Assembly: GCA_937891045.1 (NCBI GenBank)
Contig: CALBEV010000028.1
Span: 1 to 64,000, forward strand
Source of the DNA: an uncultured Burkholderiales bacterium
GTDB taxonomy: Bacteria > Pseudomonadota > Gammaproteobacteria > Burkholderiales > Burkholderiaceae
Length of the DNA stretch: 64,000 bases
Reading direction: 5' to 3'
Shown here: piece after piece, positions 8,924 to 19,899 of the stretch
How positions within the stretch are numbered: the stretch's first letter is position 1
How the letters are laid out: every line of letters begins with the position of its first letter
Translations under genes and position numbers: made by a program
Notes under the pieces: model-generated
What the model saw: only the letters and a program-made list of their open reading frames with translations
Told to the model about the DNA's origin: nothing
The model's database searches: none

Positions 8924-9971
8924 AGCTGTAGACCCCATCAGGCCGAAGCTGCCTGGTCAGGTCGCCCGCAAACCACAAGCAATGCAAATGCGCCAAGGAC
9001 TCACCCAGGGCGAAAGTGATTTGGTGCGCGTCCATCTCGCGTTTGAACAACACCGGCAGCACATCATTGGCGGTCAAGCCCGTCGGTGGACACGCGCTCA
9101 TGATGTCCTCCAGCCGTTCAGCATGGTGGTGTTTGAGTTGGGTGATGCGTTGATGCAATCCAGTGAAGGGCTTGCCATGCGATGGCAAGACCAAGCAATC
9201 AGCGGGCAGGTGGGCGAACTTGTTCAATGATTCCAAAAACATTTGCAAGGGATTGGCTTCAGGCTCGTTGTCGTACACGCTGATGTTGCTGGAGATGCGC
9301 GGCAAGACCATGTCGCCACTGATCAAGGTGTTGATCGATGGGCAGTGCAAGGCGATGTGCTCTGGCGCGTGGCCATAGCCACTGATGCAGTGCCAAGTCC
9401 TGCCGCCAATGTGCAACTTCAAGCCGTCGTACAAGCGCACAAATTGGCGAGGCAAAGCTGGCACCATGTGGCCGAATTGCAAGGTGCGGTCTCGCAGTGC
9501 GTCATGTACTGATTCATCTTCCAGGCCATGCGACTTGAAAAACCCAATGGCTTGTTGGCCGTCGTGCGTGGGCATGATGGCGATCAAATTTTTAGCGGTG
9601 TGGTAGTCGGTGGCACTGATCCACAAAGGCACTTGCCAATGGGCGCAGAGCCAATGGGCCAAGCCCAGGTGATCAGGGTGCATGTGGGTGACCACCACGC
9701 GCAATACGGGCAAGCCTTGCAAACTGCTGGCGAACACCTCGGCCCACTGACTTCGGGCTTGCGGGTTGTCCAAACAGCAATCGACAATGGTCCAGCCCTC
9801 AACGCCATCAATGCGGTCCTTCAGCAACCACAGGTTGATGTGGTCCAAGGCAAAGGGCAGGGCCATGCGGATCCAGTGCACCTCTTCGGCAACTTCCACG
9901 GCTTGACCTACCGGGACTAGGGTATTCCCTAGGGGGTAGTGCAGTTCTTGTTCGAGGAGGTTCATGGACAT
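8892..9971 (-). CDS. MBL-fold metallo-hydrolase, probable LiuR target
   Basis: A 359-residue metallo-beta-lactamase-fold hydrolase with a complete HxHxDH motif (THMHPDHLG: H96, H98, D100, H101), ISGYGHAPEHI for the next ligand, SGDMVLP for the bridging aspartate and LPSHGKPF for the last histidine. The C-terminal third is an extra helical/winged domain like that of the RNA-editing LACTB2/glyoxalase relatives. ATG at 9971 or 9965 are both possible. It is divergent from a LiuR-type regulator 55 bases away, with a perfect palindrome in the spacer of its own predicted promoter. A role in branched-chain acyl-CoA metabolism is inferred from this context only. Confidence 0.85.
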   Translation of the reverse strand: MSMNLLEQELHYPLGNTLVPVGQAVEVAEEVHWIRMALPFALDHINLWLLKDRIDGVEGWTIVDCCLDNPQARSQWAEVFASSLQGLPVLRVVVTHMHPDHLGLAHWLCAHWQVPLWISATDYHTAKNLIAIMPTHDGQQAIGFFKSHGLEDESVHDALRDRTLQFGHMVPALPRQFVRLYDGLKLHIGGRTWHCISGYGHAPEHIALHCPSINTLISGDMVLPRISSNISVYDNEPEANPLQMFLESLNKFAHLPADCLVLPSHGKPFTGLHQRITQLKHHHAERLEDIMSACPPTGLTANDVLPVLFKREMDAHQITFALGESLAHLHCLWFAGDLTRQLRPDGVYSFKPSVATIRP

Positions 9972-9979
9972 GATTTTGC

Positions 9980-10008
9980 TTGATAATTAACGTTTACGTA
10001 AACGTCAA
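9980..10008 (-). promoter_or_regulatory. Promoter of the metallo-hydrolase gene with LiuR-type operator in its spacer
   Basis: Read on the minus strand, TTGACG (10008-10003) and TATCAA (9985-9980) are separated by 17 bases. That spacer overlaps the 16-base perfect palindrome ACGTTTACGTAAACGT (9990-10005). MerR-family regulators act by binding such a spacer. On the plus strand the same palindrome precedes the regulator gene, so autoregulation is likely. A transcript from this promoter would begin only a few bases before the ATG at 9971 or 9965. Confidence 0.6.
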
Positions 10009-10026
10009 CTTGACTACACTGTCCAC

Positions 10027-10425
10027 ATGGCGACCCAATTCACGATCCGCGACCTCGCCAAAGAGTTCGATCTCACCACCCGGGCTATCCGTTTTTACGA
10101 GGACATGGGCCTGCTGCGCCCGGAGCGCCATGGGCCCGGTGGGCGCAACCGGATCTACAGTGCGCGTGAACGGGCCAGGTTGCGCCTGACCTTGCGAGCC
10201 AAGCGATTGGGCTTGTCTTTGACCGAGGCCAAGGACATCATCGACATGTATGACAGCCCACGTGACACCGTGCCGCAGTTGCAAAAATTCATCACGGTGC
10301 TCACCGAACATCGCAAGCAATTGGAATTGCAAATGCAAGAAATCCAAGCCAATTTAGACGAAGTGAAACAACACGAACGCGAGGCCAGGCAACTGATGGT
10401 CAAGCACGTTCAGAGAAAAGATTGA
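10027..10425 (+). CDS. liuR: LiuR-like MerR-family transcriptional regulator
   Basis: A 132-residue MerR-family regulator. The N-terminal winged helix-turn-helix covers about residues 4-75 (FTIRDLAKEFDLTTRAIRFYEDMGLL), followed by a long dimerisation coiled coil (about 85-125) without cysteine metal ligands. This form matches LiuR, the regulator of leucine/isovalerate catabolism known from gamma- and betaproteobacteria. The context agrees: methylcrotonyl-CoA carboxylase genes lie downstream and a perfect palindrome lies just upstream. ATG at 10027 is the only sensible start. The stop lies three bases before the carbonic anhydrase ATG. Confidence 0.82.
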   Translation: MATQFTIRDLAKEFDLTTRAIRFYEDMGLLRPERHGPGGRNRIYSARERARLRLTLRAKRLGLSLTEAKDIIDMYDSPRDTVPQLQKFITVLTEHRKQLELQMQEIQANLDEVKQHEREARQLMVKHVQRKD

Positions 10426-10428
10426 TAC

Positions 10429-11082
10429 ATGAGCAACAATTTGACAGCCTTGTTTGAAAACAACCGGTCTTGGGCGCAGCGGATGGTTCAAGAGCGACCC
10501 GGATTTTTTGAGAAATTAGCCCGTCAGCAATCGCCCAAATATTTATGGATTGGTTGCTCGGACAGTCGCGTACCGGCCAACGAAATCATTGGCTTGGACC
10601 CTGGCGAGGTGTTTGTCCATCGCAATGTGGCAAATGTGGTGGTGCACTCGGATTTGAATGCCTTGTCGGTCATTCAATACGCCGTCGACGCTCTCAAGGT
10701 TGAGCACATCATGGTGGTGGGGCATTACGGCTGTGGTGGTGTGTTGGCTGCGGCACGTGGCACCCGCATTGGCTTGGCCGACAACTGGTTGCGCCATGTG
10801 TCTGATGTGCATTTGCGGCATCGCCAACGGTTGAACCATTTGCCTCAGCTCGAGATGGAAGCCGTGCTGTGCGAGATGAACGTGATTGAACAAGTGGGTA
10901 ACGTGGCTTTGTCCAATGTGATGCAAGACGCTTGGTCACGCGGTCAAAAAATCAGCGTGCACGGCTGGGTTTATGGCTTGAACGATGGCCTGGTGAAAGA
11001 CTTGAATGTGACCATGAGCCATTCTGACGAAGTGGTGAATGTGTTTCGCGCCGCCTTCAAACGCTATCCACGCGGCACTTGA
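10429..11082 (+). CDS. can: Beta-class carbonic anhydrase
   Basis: Interconverts carbon dioxide and bicarbonate. The 217-residue protein has the beta-class zinc ligands C43 and D45 (GCSDSRVP) and H99 and C102 (GHYGCGG), and is of the Can (YadF) type by length and by motifs such as NEIIGLDPGEVFVHRNVAN. It is cytoplasmic. It directly follows the LiuR-like regulator and precedes aceK by 14 bases. The likely local job is bicarbonate supply to the biotin-dependent carboxylase encoded downstream; this is inferred from the neighbourhood. Confidence 0.95.
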   Translation: MSNNLTALFENNRSWAQRMVQERPGFFEKLARQQSPKYLWIGCSDSRVPANEIIGLDPGEVFVHRNVANVVVHSDLNALSVIQYAVDALKVEHIMVVGHYGCGGVLAAARGTRIGLADNWLRHVSDVHLRHRQRLNHLPQLEMEAVLCEMNVIEQVGNVALSNVMQDAWSRGQKISVHGWVYGLNDGLVKDLNVTMSHSDEVVNVFRAAFKRYPRGT

Positions 11083-11096
11083 ACAAGGTCTGAACC

Positions 11097-12911
11097 ATGT
11101 TCCCTCAACGACTTGATTCCACCGTGGCCTATGGCATTGCCAAAGCCATGATGGACGGGTTCAACCGCCACTACGAGTTGTTCCGAAGAGAGTCAGCTCA
11201 GGCCAAACAACGCTTTGAACAGCAAGACTGGCATGGTCAACAGCGTGCGCAACGAGAGCGCATTGAGTTTTATGACTTGCGTGTCAAGGAGTGCTCAGCT
11301 CGCTTGGAAACCGAGTTTCAAGCGGAAAACCAACCGATGGAAATTTGGCAGCAGGTCAAGCTCCACTACATCGGTTTGCTGGTGGATCACTTTCAACCCG
11401 AGTTGGCTGAAACATTTTTCAACTCGGTCACCACCAAAATTTTGGATCGCAGTTACTTTCAAAACGACTTTATTTTTGTGCGGCCCGCGGTCAGCACCGA
11501 GTACATCGAAAACGATGAAGCCGATGCCCAGCCTACCTACAAAGCTTGGTACCCCGCAGGACAAGACCTGCACATGGTCATCGTCAAGATGATTCAGCAC
11601 TTCAAATTGGACTGCCCGTTTGAGAACTTGGAGCGTGATGCAGCTGACGTGCTGCGCAACGTGCAAGGTCGCCTGGAAAACACCAAACTGCGAGCGAATT
11701 TCCAAGTGCAGGTGTTGTCCAACTTGTTTTTCAGAAACAAGGGTGCCTATATCGTTGGCAAGGTGATCAATGGTTTTCAAGAAATTCCTTTCGCGTTGCC
11801 ACTCTTGCACAGCCCAAAAGGTCGGTTGGTGATTGACGCCGCTTTGTTTGGCGAAGACGACATGCTGATGCTGTTCAGCTTTGCCCGTGCGTACTTCTTG
11901 GTGGACATGGACATTCCGTCGGCTTATGTGCAGTTTCTGCGCAGCATGATGCCGCGCAAGCCACGAGCGGAAATCTACAACGCTCTTGGATTGGCCAAGC
12001 AAGGAAAAACCTTGTTCTACCGGGACTTGCTCTACCACCAACGCCACAGCACCGACAAATTTCGCATTGCGCCTGGCATCAAAGGCATGGTGATGTTGGT
12101 GTTTGATCAACCTTCGTTTCCTTATGTGTTCAAGGTCATCAAAGACTTTTACCCGCCGCAAAAAGACACGACCCGCGAGCAAATACAGGGCAAGTACTTG
12201 TTGGTGAAGCAGCACGACCGGGTGGGTCGCATGGCCGACACCTTGGAGTACAGCAATGTGGCGTTTCCACGTGAGCGCTTTGAAGACGAGCTGATTGCTG
12301 AGATTCAAAAATTTGCACCCAGTCAAATTGAAATCAGCGTCCATCCTGATACGGGTCGACAAGAAGTTGTCATAAAGCACGCCTATATAGAGCGACGCAT
12401 GATCCCATTGAACATCTATTTGCAAGAAGCCTTTGATGCGGGCTTGGACAACCCAAGAGCACAAAGCCAAATGGAGCGGGCCGTGCTGGAGTACGGCAAC
12501 GCCATCAAAGACTTGGTGGCGGCCAATATTTTTCCGGGCGACATGCTGTGGAAAAACTTTGGTGTGACGCGTCATGGCAAAGTGGTGTTTTATGACTATG
12601 ACGAGATCGAGTACATCACCGACTGCAATTTCCGCAAGGTGCCCGCACCCCGCAACGAAGAAGACGAAATGTCGGGCGAGATTTGGTACCACGTGGGGCC
12701 GCGCGACGTATTTCCTGAGACATTTGGCCCCTTCCTACTGGGCAATCCAGCTGTGCGATCAGTCTTCATGAAGCACCACAGCGACTTGCTGGACGCAAGT
12801 TTCTGGCAAGGTCACAAAGAGAAAATCAGCCAAGGACATGTCCACGATGTGTTCCCCTATGAGGCTGATAAACGCTTTGCCGTTCAACGCCTTACCTATT
12901 CCCCCGATTGA
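11097..12911 (+). CDS. aceK: Isocitrate dehydrogenase kinase/phosphatase
   Basis: Bifunctional enzyme that phosphorylates isocitrate dehydrogenase to divert isocitrate to the glyoxylate bypass, and dephosphorylates it to reopen the TCA cycle. At 604 residues it is near the family's normal length. An N-terminal regulatory half precedes the kinase-like fold; the ATP-binding stretch is around [19 protein letters not shown] and [12 protein letters not shown], and the catalytic segment includes [13 protein letters not shown]. No aceA or aceB is in the window. Its place inside a leucine degradation cluster fits the need for the bypass when growth runs on acetyl-CoA. Confidence 0.97.
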   Translation: MFPQRLDSTVAYGIAKAMMDGFNRHYELFRRESAQAKQRFEQQDWHGQQRAQRERIEFYDLRVKECSARLETEFQAENQPMEIWQQVKLHYIGLLVDHFQPELAETFFNSVTTKILDRSYFQNDFIFVRPAVSTEYIENDEADAQPTYKAWYPAGQDLHMVIVKMIQHFKLDCPFENLERDAADVLRNVQGRLENTKLRANFQVQVLSNLFFRNKGAYIVGKVINGFQEIPFALPLLHSPKGRLVIDAALFGEDDMLMLFSFARAYFLVDMDIPSAYVQFLRSMMPRKPRAEIYNALGLAKQGKTLFYRDLLYHQRHSTDKFRIAPGIKGMVMLVFDQPSFPYVFKVIKDFYPPQKDTTREQIQGKYLLVKQHDRVGRMADTLEYSNVAFPRERFEDELIAEIQKFAPSQIEISVHPDTGRQEVVIKHAYIERRMIPLNIYLQEAFDAGLDNPRAQSQMERAVLEYGNAIKDLVAANIFPGDMLWKNFGVTRHGKVVFYDYDEIEYITDCNFRKVPAPRNEEDEMSGEIWYHVGPRDVFPETFGPFLLGNPAVRSVFMKHHSDLLDASFWQGHKEKISQGHVHDVFPYEADKRFAVQRLTYSPD

Positions 12912-12925
12912 TAAAGGAGACAGAG

Positions 12926-14107
12926 ATGTCAGATGCCATCGTGATCGTCAGTGCCGCCCGGACCCCCATGGGCAGTTTTCAAGGTGATTTTTCCGCGCTT
13001 GCCGCGCACGACTTGGGCGGTGCTGCCATTGCCGCTGCTGTGCAGCGTGCTGGCTTGTCACCTGATGCCATCACCGAGGTGTTGTTTGGCAATTGTTTGA
13101 TGGCTGGTCAAGGCCAGGCGCCTGCGCGTCAGGCGGCGTTCAAAGGTGGTTTGCCCAAAAGCGCCGGTGCCGTCACCTTGTCCAAGATGTGCGGCTCCGG
13201 CATGCGTGCCGCCATGCTTGCGCACGACATCCTGGCTTCGGGCACGCAAGAGGTGTTGATTGCAGGCGGCATGGAAAGCATGACCAACGCGCCTTATCTG
13301 ATGCTCAAAGGCCGCGGCGGTTACCGCATGGGCCATGACAAAATTTACGATCACATGATGCTTGATGGTTTGGAAGATGCCTACGAAGCGGGTCGTTCGA
13401 TGGGTACTTTTGGCGAAGACTGCGCTGCCAAATACAACTTCACCCGCGAAGCCCAAGACAAGTTCGCCATGGCCAGCGTAGAGCGTGCCAAGGCAGCTAC
13501 TGCATCAGGCGCCTTTGCCGCTGAAATCACGCCCGTCACCGTCAAAGAACGTGCGGGCGACCGCGTGGTCAGCATCGACGAAGGTCCTGGCAAGGTCAAG
13601 CTCGACAAAGTCACCAGTTTGCGCCCCGCCTTCAAAAAAGACGGCACCATCACAGCGGCTTCAAGCTCCTCCATCAATGACGGTGCGGCTGCCTTGGTGA
13701 TGATGCGTGAAAGCACAGCCAAGAAATTAGGCTGTACCCCCTTGGCACGCATTGTGAGCCACGCCACTTTTGCACAAGAGCCCGAGTGGTTCACCACGGC
13801 ACCTGTGGGCGCCACCCAGCAGGCTTTGGCCCGGGCGGGTTGGAAAGTTGGTGATGTGGATTTGTGGGAAGTCAACGAAGCCTTCGCTGTTGTGCCCATG
13901 GCCTTGATGCACGAACTCAAAGTGCCCCACGAGATCGTCAACATCAATGGCGGTGCTTGTGCCTTGGGTCACCCCATCGGCGCGTCGGGTGCCCGCATCA
14001 TCGTCACCCTGATGCATGCCTTGAAAGCCAAGGGGTTGAAAAAAGGCCTGGCCACATTGTGTATTGGTGGCGGCGAAGGCACCGCCATGGCCATTGAAAT
14101 GATCTAA
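12926..14107 (+). CDS. Acetyl-CoA C-acetyltransferase (thiolase)
   Basis: A 393-residue biosynthetic-type thiolase that joins or splits acetyl-CoA units, here most likely cleaving acetoacetyl-CoA from leucine breakdown. The three active-site residues are C89 (KMCGSGM), H349 (LGHPIGASG) and C379 (LCIGGGEG). ATG at 12926 was chosen because it has a good ribosome site (AAGGAG) and starts the conserved [13 protein letters not shown]; the TTG six codons upstream overlaps aceK. Equivalent to atoB/phaA proteins. The carboxyltransferase gene begins four bases after the stop. Confidence 0.93.
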   Translation: MSDAIVIVSAARTPMGSFQGDFSALAAHDLGGAAIAAAVQRAGLSPDAITEVLFGNCLMAGQGQAPARQAAFKGGLPKSAGAVTLSKMCGSGMRAAMLAHDILASGTQEVLIAGGMESMTNAPYLMLKGRGGYRMGHDKIYDHMMLDGLEDAYEAGRSMGTFGEDCAAKYNFTREAQDKFAMASVERAKAATASGAFAAEITPVTVKERAGDRVVSIDEGPGKVKLDKVTSLRPAFKKDGTITAASSSSINDGAAALVMMRESTAKKLGCTPLARIVSHATFAQEPEWFTTAPVGATQQALARAGWKVGDVDLWEVNEAFAVVPMALMHELKVPHEIVNINGGACALGHPIGASGARIIVTLMHALKAKGLKKGLATLCIGGGEGTAMAIEMI

Positions 14108-14111
14108 GCCC

Positions 14112-15719
14112 ATGAGTGTTCTGGCCAGTCAACTTTCCACCCGCTCAGCTGCTTTTCAGGCCAACGCTTTGGCCATGAAGGCCATGGTTGAAGACCTGCG
14201 TTTACAAATCCAGGCCAGTGCGCTGGGCGGCGGAGAGGCGGCCCGCGCCAAACAACTCGCACGCGGCAAATTGCCGCCGCGTGAAAGGGTGGCTTTGTTG
14301 CTCGACCCGGGCACCCCATTCTTAGAGTTCAGCCCATTGGCGGCGCACGGCATGTACAACGGCGACGCGCCTTGTGCAGGTGTCATCGCGGGCATTGGCC
14401 GCGTCAGTGGGGTCGATTGCGTCATTGTTTGCAATGACGCGACAGTCAAGGGCGGCACTTACTACCCGATGACGGTGAAAAAACATTTGCGGGCGCAAGA
14501 AATTGCGCAGCAAAACCAGTTGCCATGCATCTACTTGGTGGACTCTGGCGGGGCCAACCTGCCCAACCAAGACGATGTGTTTCCCGACAAAGAACACTTT
14601 GGCCGCATCTTCTACAACCAGGCCAACATGAGCGCCCAGGGCATTGCCCAAATCGCAGTGGTCATGGGCAGCTGCACGGCGGGCGGTGCTTATGTGCCTG
14701 CCATGAGCGATGAAACCATCATCGTGAAAAACCAAGGCACCATCTTCTTGGGCGGACCACCTTTGGTGAAAGCTGCGATTGGTGAAGTTGTGTCCGCCGA
14801 AGACCTGGGCGGCGGCGATGTGCACACCCGTTTGTCGGGCGTGGCCGACCATTTGGCCGACAACGATGCCCACGCGATTGCCTTGGCCCGCGAGGCTGTG
14901 TCGCGCTTGAATCGACGCAAACACATTCAACTGGCGGTGCAAGAAGCCCGTGCGCCGCTTTTCGACGTGCAAGAGTTGCATGGCGTGATTCCCACCGACA
15001 CCCGCAAGCCCTATGACGTGCGTGAAATCATTGCGCGGGTGGTGGACGGCTCTGAGCTGCATGAATTCAAACCACGTTTTGGCAGCACCTTGGTGTGCGG
15101 CTTCGCCCATGTCGAGGGCATGCCGGTGGGCATCATTGCCAACAACGGCGTGCTGTTTTCCGAGTCGGCTCAAAAAGGAGCGCACTTCATCGAGTTGTGC
15201 TGCCAACGCAAAATCCCCTTGGTGTTTTTGCAAAACATCACCGGCTTCATGGTGGGTCGCAAGTATGAAAACGAGGGCATTGCTCGGCATGGCGCCAAGA
15301 TGGTGACGGCAGTGGCCAGTGCCCAAGTGCCCAAATTCACCTTCATCATTGGCGGCAGTTATGGCGCGGGCAACTACGGCATGTGTGGCCGCGCTTTCAA
15401 TCCGCGGTTTTTGTGGATGTGGCCCAACGCCCGTATTTGCGTCATGGGCGGCGAGCAAGCCGCCAGTGTTTTGGCCACGGTGCGCCGTGATGGCATCGAA
15501 GCCAAAGGCGGCACCTGGACTGCTGAGGAAGAAGCCCAATTCAAGCAACCTTTGCTCGATCAATTCGCCCACCAATCCCATCCGTATTACGCCAGCGCCC
15601 GTTTGTGGGACGACGGCGTGATCGATCCTGCCGACACCCGCCGGGTGCTGGCGCTGGCGCTGTCAGCCTCCTTGAATGCGCCGATTCCCGACACCCGATT
15701 CGGTGTCTTCCGTATGTAA
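14112..15719 (+). CDS. liuB: Methylcrotonoyl-CoA carboxylase, carboxyltransferase (beta) subunit
   Basis: Carboxyltransferase subunit (535 residues) that moves CO2 from carboxybiotin to 3-methylcrotonyl-CoA in leucine degradation. It closely follows the MCC beta pattern over its whole length: [19 protein letters not shown], then [47 protein letters not shown] and the terminal FGVFRM. Geranyl-CoA carboxylase beta subunits are close relatives, so the substrate is a family-level inference. The biotin carboxylase partner is two genes downstream, separated by an acyl-CoA dehydrogenase. Confidence 0.92.
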   Translation: MSVLASQLSTRSAAFQANALAMKAMVEDLRLQIQASALGGGEAARAKQLARGKLPPRERVALLLDPGTPFLEFSPLAAHGMYNGDAPCAGVIAGIGRVSGVDCVIVCNDATVKGGTYYPMTVKKHLRAQEIAQQNQLPCIYLVDSGGANLPNQDDVFPDKEHFGRIFYNQANMSAQGIAQIAVVMGSCTAGGAYVPAMSDETIIVKNQGTIFLGGPPLVKAAIGEVVSAEDLGGGDVHTRLSGVADHLADNDAHAIALAREAVSRLNRRKHIQLAVQEARAPLFDVQELHGVIPTDTRKPYDVREIIARVVDGSELHEFKPRFGSTLVCGFAHVEGMPVGIIANNGVLFSESAQKGAHFIELCCQRKIPLVFLQNITGFMVGRKYENEGIARHGAKMVTAVASAQVPKFTFIIGGSYGAGNYGMCGRAFNPRFLWMWPNARICVMGGEQAASVLATVRRDGIEAKGGTWTAEEEAQFKQPLLDQFAHQSHPYYASARLWDDGVIDPADTRRVLALALSASLNAPIPDTRFGVFRM

Positions 15720-15735
15720 ATGGAGTCAAGTCACC

Positions 15736-16869
15736 ATGAACCACATCTACCACTTACCCGAACACCAAACCCTGCGCGACCAAATGCAGCGCTTCCTTGA
15801 GCGTGAGGTGGAGCCCTATGGCCTGGAATGGGAAAAGAGCGGCAAGGTGCCGCGCGAGGTGTTGAAAAAAATGGGCGATGCCGGCTTTTTTGGCCTGATG
15901 TTTGAGAGTGAATATGGCGGTGCTGAAGCTGATGCCCTGACCAATGTGGTGTTTGCCGAGGCCTTGTCGCAATCCACGTTTGCCGGTTTTATCGTCAGCG
16001 TGCTGGTGCACACCGACATGGCCAGCCCGCATTTGCACCATGCGGGCACCAAGGCGCAAAAAGCCAAGTACATGCCCAGCATCATTGCAGGCGACACCAT
16101 TTGTGCGGTTGCCATGACCGAACCCGGCGCGGGCTCTGACTTGGCTGGCATGCGCAGCACCGCTAAAAAAGACGGTGACCACTGGGTGCTCAACGGCACC
16201 AAGATTTTCATCACCAATGGCGTGCATGCCAACTTGTATTTCGTAGCCGCCAAGACCGGCCCCGGCAAACACCAGATGTCGATGTTCATTGTTGAAAAAG
16301 GCACGCCTGGTTTCAGCGTTGGCCGCTCTTTGGACAAAACCGGTTGGTTGTGTTCAGACACGGCCGAACTGGTGTTGGACAACGTGCGCTTGGGGCCTGA
16401 GGCTTTGCTGGGCGAGCAAGACAAAGGTTTTTACGCCTTGATGAAAAACCTGCAAACCGAACGCATCGCTTTGGCCGCCATGGCGGTCGGGCATTGTCAA
16501 CAAGCCATCGCGCTGACCCTGGACTATGTGCGGCAACGCCAGGCCTTCGGGAAATCATTGTGGGAGATGCAGCATATTCGCCAACGCATCGCCATGCTGG
16601 ATGCCAAAACCCGCGCCGCCCGCGAGTTCATGTACCACTGCGCTTGGTCGGTCACGCAAGACCACGACATCGTGCAAGAAGTGTCGATGCTGAAGTCGCT
16701 GACCGGTGAATTGGTGAACGAAGTGGTGGGCGGCTGCTTGCAGTTTTGGGGTGGCATGGGCTATATGCGCGAAGCGCCGATCGAGCGCTTGTGGCGGGAC
16801 GCCCGTGTGCTGGCCATTGGCGGCGGTGCCACGGAGGTCATGTTGGAAGAAGTGGCCAAGCGATACTGA
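15736..16869 (+). CDS. Acyl-CoA dehydrogenase in the MCC cluster
   Basis: FAD-dependent acyl-CoA dehydrogenase (377 residues). FAD/substrate motifs are AMTEPGAGSDLAG (126-138) and the C-terminal GGMGYMREAPIERLWRDAR. The catalytic glutamate is at the helix-G position, E242 in LQTERIAL. The position near the C-terminus that holds Glu in medium-chain enzymes is here within GGGATEVM and lacks it. Glu at the former site is known for isovaleryl- and long-chain acyl-CoA dehydrogenases. From its place between the two MCC subunit genes it probably makes the alpha,beta-unsaturated substrate of the carboxylase, but isovaleryl-CoA is not proven. ATG at 15736 avoids overlap with liuB. Confidence 0.88.
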   Translation: MNHIYHLPEHQTLRDQMQRFLEREVEPYGLEWEKSGKVPREVLKKMGDAGFFGLMFESEYGGAEADALTNVVFAEALSQSTFAGFIVSVLVHTDMASPHLHHAGTKAQKAKYMPSIIAGDTICAVAMTEPGAGSDLAGMRSTAKKDGDHWVLNGTKIFITNGVHANLYFVAAKTGPGKHQMSMFIVEKGTPGFSVGRSLDKTGWLCSDTAELVLDNVRLGPEALLGEQDKGFYALMKNLQTERIALAAMAVGHCQQAIALTLDYVRQRQAFGKSLWEMQHIRQRIAMLDAKTRAAREFMYHCAWSVTQDHDIVQEVSMLKSLTGELVNEVVGGCLQFWGGMGYMREAPIERLWRDARVLAIGGGATEVMLEEVAKRY

Positions 16870-16871
16870 AC

Positions 16872-18871
<2,000 letters not shown>

Positions 18872-18875
<4 letters not shown>

Positions 18876-19114
18876 TGACGCCATGGCCCAGTTTGCACCA
18901 ACGCTGGCAACAGGTGCGAGCTGGTGCCGCTAACGAGCCTTGCGTATCGCCGTGCATGTCGGTCTGCATCATGAAAACCGACGCTGACGAGTGCTGGGGC
19001 TGTCTGCGCAGCTTGGAAGAGATTGCGAACTGGTCGGTGTATTCGCCAACCGAGCAACACATCGTGTGGCAACGCATTGGCGCACAGATTGATCAACACA
19101 GCGCTGGGGTTTGA
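18872..19114 (+). CDS. DUF1289 small cysteine-rich protein
   Basis: An 80-residue protein with the DUF1289 cysteine pattern: C24, C28 and C32 (CVSPCMSVC) and C41 and C44 (ECWGCLRS), followed by IANW. Such proteins probably bind a metal or Fe-S group, but their role is unknown. Two ATG codons in a row (18872 and 18875) are possible starts; the first overlaps the liuD stop. It is followed by a DsbA-fold isomerase gene starting at 19117, so it sits at the end of the liu operon. Confidence 0.8.
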
Positions 19115-19116
19115 AC

Positions 19117-19761
19117 ATGCACCAACTCACTTTTTATGTGGACTTCATCAGCCCCTACGCCTACTTGGCGTTTCATGCTTTGCCCCGCGCCTTGGAAGGG
19201 CTGAGCTACCAAGTGCGTTACCAACCCATTTTGTTTGGCGCGGTGTTGCAGCACCATGGCCAATTAGGCCCTGCTGAAATTCCCGCCAAACGTCTGTGGA
19301 CCTACCGCCAGGTGCTGTGGTTGGCGCAGCAGCAAGGCTGTCCCTTGCGCATGCCAGCCAGTCATCCCTTCAACCCCCTGGGGCTGTTGCGTTTGGCCAC
19401 TGCTTGCGATGAACACGGTCAACCCAATCGATTTGTCTGCCAGCAGTTGTTTGAACACGTCTGGAGCGAAGGCTTAGAAGCCTCCGACCCGCAACGTCTA
19501 GCCGCCTTGCAAGCGCGTTTGGCCCCATCGCGCGACCCGAATTCTGACTTGGTGAAAACGCAGCTGCGCGAAGCCACACAAGCAGCGATTGAGGCGGGGG
19601 TGTTTGGCGTGCCCAGCATCACAGTGGATGACAAATTGTTTTGGGGCCAAGATGCTTTGCCGATACTGCGCGATTACTTGCAAGGCGGTGAATGGTTCAA
19701 AGCTGGCCATTGGAATGAATGCTCGGATTTGCCCAAAACCTTGGAGCGCAAGCGGCCTTAA
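19117..19761 (+). CDS. DsbA-family 2-hydroxychromene-2-carboxylate isomerase
   Basis: A 214-residue thioredoxin-fold protein of the GST-kappa/HCCA isomerase family. It starts with YVDFISPYAYLAFHAL, where the serine (FISPYAY) stands in place of the CxxC motif as in glutathione-dependent isomerases. The conserved GVFGVPSITVDDKLFWGQDAL stretch near residues 165-185 is the cis-proline region. ATG at 19117 overlaps nothing important and lies two bases after the DUF1289 stop. Naphthalene-type pathway genes are absent around it, so the actual substrate is unknown. Confidence 0.85.
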   Translation: MHQLTFYVDFISPYAYLAFHALPRALEGLSYQVRYQPILFGAVLQHHGQLGPAEIPAKRLWTYRQVLWLAQQQGCPLRMPASHPFNPLGLLRLATACDEHGQPNRFVCQQLFEHVWSEGLEASDPQRLAALQARLAPSRDPNSDLVKTQLREATQAAIEAGVFGVPSITVDDKLFWGQDALPILRDYLQGGEWFKAGHWNECSDLPKTLERKRP

Positions 19762-19854
19762 TTCGCATCGTGAAATGCCGGATTCGGGTTTGCCCTTGGA
19801 TTGTCAGCAAAGGTTCAGTTTAGAGTCAGTCGCCGGCAAGCACAGGCCTAGAGA

Positions 19855-19884
19855 ATGCCGCCAGACCCCCCATCAGGCGGGCAT
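19855..19884 (+). promoter_or_regulatory. Hairpin in the 5' leader of the MHS transporter gene
   Basis: ATGCCGCC (19855-19862) can pair with GGCG(G)GCAT (19876-19884) with one bulged G and a 13-base C-rich loop. It ends just before the ribosome site (AGGAG, 19889-19893) of the transporter. It could affect translation or simply be a chance structure. I see no clear promoter in the rest of 19762-19899. Confidence 0.3.
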
Positions 19885-19899
19885 CACCAGGAGACCCCC

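Noticed and set aside
9990..10005. Palindrome as an attachment site or origin element
   Set aside because: Its place between promoter hexamers and beside a MerR-family gene explains it as an operator; there is no integrase or DnaA-box cluster.
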